DNA of 64,000 nt from Dillenia suffruticosa (taxonomy: Eukaryota > Streptophyta > Magnoliopsida > Dilleniales > Dilleniaceae): contig JAVTVX010000001.1 in assembly GCA_033439265.1 (NCBI GenBank), positions 17,936,608-18,000,607 on the forward strand, written 5' to 3'. Of this stretch, positions 58,480 through 64,000 are shown one piece after another. The translations under genes were made by a program, and so were the position numbers. Numbering within the stretch: the first letter of the stretch is position 1; each line of letters opens with the position of its first letter. The notes under the pieces are model-generated. The model did no database searches, had not been told where the DNA came from, and saw only the letters and a list, made by a program, of their open reading frames with translations.

Positions 58480-61140
58480 GGAAACCTTTAAAAATGTGAA
58501 AATGAGTACGCTTTAAGGGAACAAGGGGTATCTTGCATTTCATTCAACTTTGTATTATTTTAAGATTCGTGTCATGGTTGGTTCCTAAAAAGTGAACTGA
58601 TTCAATGACTGGCCAGTGGTGAGACTTGAAGAGGCAACAAAGAAGATATCATAGAATTTCCACACTTGGTCTCGATCGTATTATTTAAATTGCTGTCTCT
58701 AACTTGGAATCTGCAGTATATTTTTTGTGGTCAGTAACATCTCGGGAAGTATAATTTTGAAATAGTTTTACAATGTGAATTGCTGTTACAACTAAACATT
58801 TTCTTACATTGCATCTGTGCTAGTGCATATATCAGAATGATGATGGATCTTGACTAAGAGAGGCTTTTTATAAGCTTTTCTTGGTAAGGTACTCCATTCT
58901 AATTAATTCTTCTGGCCCTGCAATGCAATGTAGGTTTGATTGTTTGGTCATTGGAGCCGACTTGCACCAAAATGGTATAAATGTGCTTGAATTACGGCTA
59001 GTGAAAACACTGGTTCATTTGTGCCTAGGGTTTTTGCTTAGATCTTCGGTGTTCACCCTAGGATTTTCTAGTATTGACACAATGGAAATCTGGAGAAGAA
59101 AAATGAGTACCCTTTTAGGGGAATGGGTGGGGTTTTTCTGAGATTCAATCATGGTCCACAATAAGTTTCAACATCTCTGATGACTGGTCAGTAGTGAGAC
59201 TAACACTTAATTTGGGAGTCCAGGAGAGAAAGTAAAGAAAAAAGTCAAGAAAGAAAGAAAAACCATAATTTTTTTTTCTTTTCTCATTTTATTTGAGAGT
59301 TTTAGGAAAGAAAAAGAAAAAAAAAATAATTTTCTTTTATTTGAGAGTCAGAGAGAAATAGAGAAAGTTTTGTCCACAAACCATGCTGCAAATGACGTGG
59401 GATTCATTCGGAATTAAATATTTCTTGATGTCCTTTTTAAGGATAAATTTGATATATTAAAAAATTAATGAAAGCCAACTTTTCTGTTCTCTCATTTTTT
59501 TTCCACTTTTGGTATGAAAATTTTATATATTTTTAAAATAAAAAATCGGTCCATTTTTTTTTTTCTTTTCTCTTCACATAAAACTCTCAAATGAAAAAAA
59601 TAAAGCCACTTTCTCTCCTAATCTCCCTTTTGATAGGGTTTTTTTTTTTTCCAAGTTTTGCTTTTCTTTATAAGGAGAAGTGGAAATTAATAGTTTTTAA
59701 AATAAATTTAAAAGTTGTTCGATAAATTTATTTTTAAAAACAAATTGATTTTATAACTTTTGAAATAAAATTAAAAATTAAAAGTTATAAGTTATAAATT
59801 AAAAAGGAAGAGAGGGTACGCGGGTAAATAAATTTATGATATGGATATATTTAAAATAATATAAATGGAATAAAAAAAACATATTTCCTAAAAAACTGGA
59901 GTATAAAAAATAAGGAGAAACAAAATCTCCTCTTGGAAGTTTTTTTCTTTAAAAGTTGTTTTTAAAATTTTTATTCATAAAAAAGTTACTTTTAGGATAA
60001 AAGAATATGTTTGACAAGAATCAAAAGAGAACTTGAAAAAAAATGCTGCCCAACTAATCTCTTCTCTTCTTCGTGAATCAATCAATGTGTAAAAGAGGCA
60101 GATGGAGATATATCAGCGAGGCACATTTTATAACAGGAAATCATGGATGGATGAGTGATTTTCCCAGCTGTGTCTGGCATAGGATGTGTCAGGGTATTGG
60201 TGGAGATTGTGATGTTCGAAGGATTAAAAATGATTCTGAGTAGGTAGATGGAGAAGACCTATCATAGACTTTTCCACACCGTCTCTCCATCTCTCCACGA
60301 GGACAACTCAAACAATAGAATCTTATTATTTTCATCGTTCATTTCCTGAATCTTATCTTATTACTGAAGTTGTAGTCTCCAACTTGGAATCATCTGTTTT
60401 TTTTTTTTTTTTGTCAATAACATCTTAGCAAAATAATTTACTATATAATTTTACAACATGAATTGCTGTTACAGCTAAATATATATTATTACTTCGCATC
60501 TGTGCAGATCCAGATCTCAGAAAGGCAGCGGAGCTCCGACTAAGACAGTCTCATTATCAGCTCCAATAAATTCTCCTGGTCCTGCATGTCCGACGTTTTG
60601 GGTCATTGGGGCCAACTTGCCCATTAGTATTGTCAACTTGCTTGGATTAATGCTTCTGAAAAGCACTAGTCAGATGAATAAACTTTGTGGACCCTCAGCT
60701 TCATTGTGGCATAATCTTTCATTAGACCAAGCGGCTGAAGACCTGCGGCCGCAGCGCATGCAAGGTGGATCCCTTTTTCGCATTCAACTGTTGTGCAGTA
60801 GATCCCCTAAACCTAATTTGGAGCAATTAATGTACAATGAAGGTGGTTCATAAAGTGGTTAAGAGTCTATTCATGTTAATGCCTAGAGTCACAGGTTGGA
60901 TCTTAATGGCCCAAGTAGTGTTGTTGCTCCCAAGTTGAATTATCGTCCTAAGTGGGTCTCGATATTACCACTTCAAGTTTTCTGCCGAGGGATTGTCAGT
61001 GTTGCAGTGAATCTATTAGACATTATGACCCACGGGACATTCCATGAAACTAGGAAGCAAGATACACGTAAATCTTTATTTTCTCGCAGGAAATCATTGC
61101 GAAAAATTTCTCCAGCAACAAAAGAAAAAATGGATTTATA
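58480..61140 (+). repeat. Degenerate, mutually similar blocks of unknown origin
   Basis: Blocks recur in the same orientation. AAAATGAGTACxCTTT...ACTGGxCAGTxGTGAGAC appears at about 58499-58634 and 59100-59200. CTCxAACTTGGAATC...TTTTACAAxxTGAATTGCTGTTACA...GCATCTGTG, followed by TTCTxCTGGxCCTGCA...GGTCATTGGxGCCxACTTGC, appears at about 58700-58975 and 60375-60625. The longest open piece (60570-60850) matches no family I know. This looks like a locally duplicated, decayed gene or element. A minus-strand open stretch at 58215-58033 has codon-like composition but no recognised product. Confidence 0.55.
59655..60005. repeat. AT-rich dispersed repeat, copy 2
   Basis: Second copy of the AT-rich family at 22880-23320 (shared core around AAAAACAAATTGATTT). 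It interrupts the duplicated blocks between 59.2 and 60.2 kb. TA-rich ends and lack of coding suggest a MITE-like element. Confidence 0.55.
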
Positions 61141-61802
61141 AAAAAAGTTATTTTATATTAAAAAATATTAGTCTAGTCCAATTATTGGTTAATGTGTACT
61201 ATGTTCAAAGGACTTACGCCTCAATGTCTCTTCTCTGCAATGGTTACCTACTCCTTATCAAACAAGAACTTTTGAGGCTCTCACTCACAAAAAATAAACA
61301 TTATTTTTTGTGTTTATTTTTTTTTTCAAGTTCTCTGTTTTTGCTTTTCTGTGCTTAAACAATAAGGTAAAGGTAAAGGCATTAGTTATTTGTGTTTGCG
61401 GGTTGATTTCCAAGGCAAGGATTAAGCTTGAATCAGAATTCATGCTCATCTGTCTCTCAAATGTCAAAACCCAGAAACTGCAAAATCTTTGGATCGGATG
61501 GTGAAACTTCATTTCTAGCAAAATTTAGCAAAAATACAGAAAGATAACATAAGAAAACATGCGAAATCATTAACATAATATAAACTAGAAAACCCTAAAA
61601 CTAGAAAACCCCATTTACAAATCATTTGATTTCATTTTCCCACTTCCAAGATCAAATTTGTTGGTCCCCAATTGAGAGAAGTTGCAGCTTTATCCACCAC
61701 TATACACCCATTTGTCGCAAAATTCTCAATTAGGAAGCACGAATGAAAATTTTACTCGAAAAGAATCCAATTAAATCAAACCCCATCATATCTTTTTTCC
61801 CC

Positions 61803-63086
61803 TCAAATCGTGTCACTATGCAAAGAAAGAACTTCTCCTAACCCTTTCCTAAACTCCTGCCAATAAACATCCTCAAACTCACTCCCACCTTGTACAACCT
61901 TCAATTCCACCAAAAATAATGATTTTGCAACCTCCCAAACGTTAACCAGGATCCCCAATTTACCCTTCTCTAATCCCAAAATCCCCCTCTTACCCCTCTC
62001 AACATCGAACCCCAAATTGCCGCTAATCTCAGTCACTCTCTCCAGGATCAAATCTGGAGAACAAATCGATGTGAACCTCTTTTCCATATTCTTCCCAGCC
62101 TCGAACAACCCAGATAAATTTAACCCTGAAGACAGAGAAATTATGTCAAAAGCATTCATAACCTTGTTTTCTTCTTCCAATTTGCAATCCTTGATCGACT
62201 TCAATTCCAAATCCCCCAGACTTCTCTGGGTCTTCAAATTTAGAGATTTCTTAAACCATGAAGAGTTCATCAAATTCTTGAGGCTGATTCTCGTTTTGGG
62301 ATTTGGATCGAGCAATTGGGAGATCATCCATTTCGCGGATTTCGAAATCCAAGGTGGGTAAATGAATTCCTTACGTTGGATTTTCCGATACATGGTCACG
62401 AGATTTGAATCTTCAAATGGCAAAAATCCGGCGAGGAAAACGAAGAGGATTACCCCGCAAGACCAGGCGTCGGCCTTGGCGCCGTCGTAGCCTCGCCGGC
62501 TTACCACTTCCGGAGCCGTGTAAGCCGGCGTTCCACAGGCCGTGTGGAGAAGAGTCTTGTGGAGTTCTGGCAGAGCGGAGAGTCCGAAATCGGAGACTTT
62601 GAGGTTTCCCTGTTCATCCAGGAGAAGGTTCTGAGGTTTTAGGTCCCTGTGAACGACGCCGTTTTGGTGACAGAAGTTGAGAGCCGAGACCAGCTGTTGG
62701 AAGTATCGGCGCGCCGAGGATTCGGTGAGCCGACCGCGCTTGGCGATTTTGTTGAATAAATCGCCGTTGGCGGCGAGTTCCATGACGAGGTAAATTTTCG
62801 ACTTCGTCGCTAAAACCTCATGGATTTTGAGGATATTGGGGTGCTGTAACCGGCGCATGGCTGCCACTTCTCGGATAATCCGAGGCTCCATGGACGCGTT
62901 CACGGTGACCGCTTTGTCTATCACTTTAATCGCCACTGTGGAGCCGTCGGCTATTGACTGGGCCTGGTAGACTTTCGCAAAACTACCACGGCCCAATAAT
63001 CGGCCCATTTTGTATTTGCCAAGAATTGTGGTGTTTGCGGTCGTGGGTCCGTCGGCGGAGGACGGCGGCGCAACCGATGGCTCCAT
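61803..63086 (-). CDS. CBL-interacting protein kinase, CIPK4/CIPK7-like (SnRK3)
   Basis: Single-exon gene of 427 aa, about the full family length. It is a Ser/Thr kinase activated by calcineurin-B-like calcium sensors. Kinase domain: GRGSFAKV loop (32-39), Lys54 in AIK, HRD 146-148, DFG 166-168, activation loop with [13 protein letters not shown] (APE 191-193). All catalytic residues are present. The regulatory half has the NAF motif ([21 protein letters not shown] at 311-313), the CBL-binding and autoinhibitory element, then a region starting KRFTS typical of the PP2C-interaction segment. Absence of introns fits the intronless CIPK clade containing CIPK4 and CIPK7; which orthologue cannot be decided. 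The GC content is higher than that of the surroundings, usual for this clade. The start is the first ATG in frame, directly before the acidic/Pro-rich leader. Confidence 0.95.
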   Translation of the reverse strand: MEPSVAPPSSADGPTTANTTILGKYKMGRLLGRGSFAKVYQAQSIADGSTVAIKVIDKAVTVNASMEPRIIREVAAMRRLQHPNILKIHEVLATKSKIYLVMELAANGDLFNKIAKRGRLTESSARRYFQQLVSALNFCHQNGVVHRDLKPQNLLLDEQGNLKVSDFGLSALPELHKTLLHTACGTPAYTAPEVVSRRGYDGAKADAWSCGVILFVFLAGFLPFEDSNLVTMYRKIQRKEFIYPPWISKSAKWMISQLLDPNPKTRISLKNLMNSSWFKKSLNLKTQRSLGDLELKSIKDCKLEEENKVMNAFDIISLSSGLNLSGLFEAGKNMEKRFTSICSPDLILERVTEISGNLGFDVERGKRGILGLEKGKLGILVNVWEVAKSLFLVELKVVQGGSEFEDVYWQEFRKGLGEVLSLHSDTI

Positions 63087-64000
63087 TATGAAGGGCCGCC
63101 GGCGAGAAAGAGAGGGAATGAGGAGAGAGAGTTTGGACGAGAGGGTGGACGAGTTTAACTGGTCATTATTTGGAGCTTTATAAGCGTGTGAATATGAGGA
63201 GTCCTGGGGTTTGTGTGAGTTTTGTCAAGCAGGCGTAGGGGGTGGGTGGTGTCATTTGTGGGGACCCTGAGTGTATTTTGGTTTTTTAGGTTGCCCATCT
63301 TGCCCTTTCTTTTATTTTATTGTTTTTGGTTCAATAAATTAGAATTTTGACTTGGACTGCCAGACTGTGATTTGCTAATTGCAAACAAAGTTGAATTTGA
63401 TTTGGGGATGGGGAGGTGAAATGAAAATGGAGTCGGTAAGGTAGAGCTTTGCACGCGTGATGAGTAAAACCCCACCAACATAGAGCCAAGATCTTGTAAT
63501 ACACAGATCTAAGTGTAAAAGGAAAAGTTCTATGTATTAGAGGAAAATTGAAGTTCCAGATATTTCCCATTTTATTAGATAGTAAGATATTATATCAAAT
63601 TCTATATTTCGGGTTCTTGAAGGATACAAAATTATTTTAGATATACATGCTAAAAATTGCTTGATTAGCACTTTTTTTTGAGTTTCTAGAACCCAAGCAA
63701 ATTTGTAGTTGATGTCTAATGATTTCTTCTTAATTAACTTTATTTATTTATATCGAAAACAATAATATTATTTTTACAAATTTTAGGATATTTGGATGGA
63801 TATTCGATGTGTGTTAATATATGGGATATCGGAATTAAATATTTTGAAAAGATGATATAATTATTACTATTATCAGCATCTTCTACATATATCAAGTTAT
63901 ATTATCCAAAATATCATAATATATTGAAATATCATATATTTAGAAAAATATTTAATTAATTTGACTTTAAATCTTTCCTTTTTAAAGGTGTTTATCATTT
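63087..64000. other. Upstream region of the CIPK gene
   Basis: The first 100 bp is GA-rich (minus-strand CT-rich leader). The rest is AT-rich with no supported gene. The open frame over 63331-63570 has no recognisable product. Confidence 0.6.

Overview
The window is nuclear DNA from a dicot plant. The evidence is long genes with GT-AG introns, AT-rich spacers full of microsatellites, plant-specific gene families (LysM receptor kinase, CIPK, UNE12-type bHLH, plastid-envelope POLLUX-like channel), an Au-type SINE and a fragment of plastid trnG-UCC. The species cannot be named from the sequence alone. All exon models below were built by eye from splice sites and reading phase.

Layout, left to right. 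(1) 1-14.7 kb, minus strand: a POLLUX/CASTOR-like ion channel of the plastid-envelope (PEC1/PEC2) type. Thirteen phase-consistent exons are visible, the 3' end lies off the left edge and the 5' end is uncertain. Its introns hold a plastid-DNA insertion, a solo LTR with target duplication, an AT-rich element, small tandem duplications and a perfect 127-bp inverted repeat. (2) 16.7-21.9 kb, minus: a decayed bHLH (UNE12/LRL-like) gene with splice-site losses, two frameshifts and substitutions in the basic region, carrying a hAT-like non-autonomous element of about 1 kb. (3) 25.1-28.8 kb, minus: a two-exon LysM receptor-like kinase whose kinase domain has HKD and NFG in place of HRD and DFG, so probably a pseudokinase of the LYK4/LYK5 kind. 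(4) 32.0-32.9 kb, minus: an unidentified candidate small membrane-protein gene. (5) 33.7-42.8 kb and 44.6-55.1 kb, both plus: two complete tandem copies of acylamino-acid-releasing enzyme (AARE, S9 family), each with 17 conserved coding exons. (6) 57.7-58.0 kb: a decayed fragment of a third AARE copy, followed by about 2.5 kb of mutually similar, non-coding blocks. (7) 61.8-63.1 kb, minus: an intronless CIPK of the CIPK4/CIPK7 type.

The most interesting observation concerns the AARE pair. The downstream copy has an extra 5' exon, in frame with the internal start Met, that encodes a 49-residue Ser/Pro/Arg-containing leader resembling an organelle transit peptide. The upstream copy retains the homologous exon, splice phase and start codon, but the fifth codon is TGA. 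This predicts that one paralogue could be targeted to organelles (perhaps dually, by choice of start) while the other is restricted to the cytosol.

The genes do not form an operon-like unit. The only functional grouping is the AARE tandem cluster. No CRISPR, phage or bacterial system is present.
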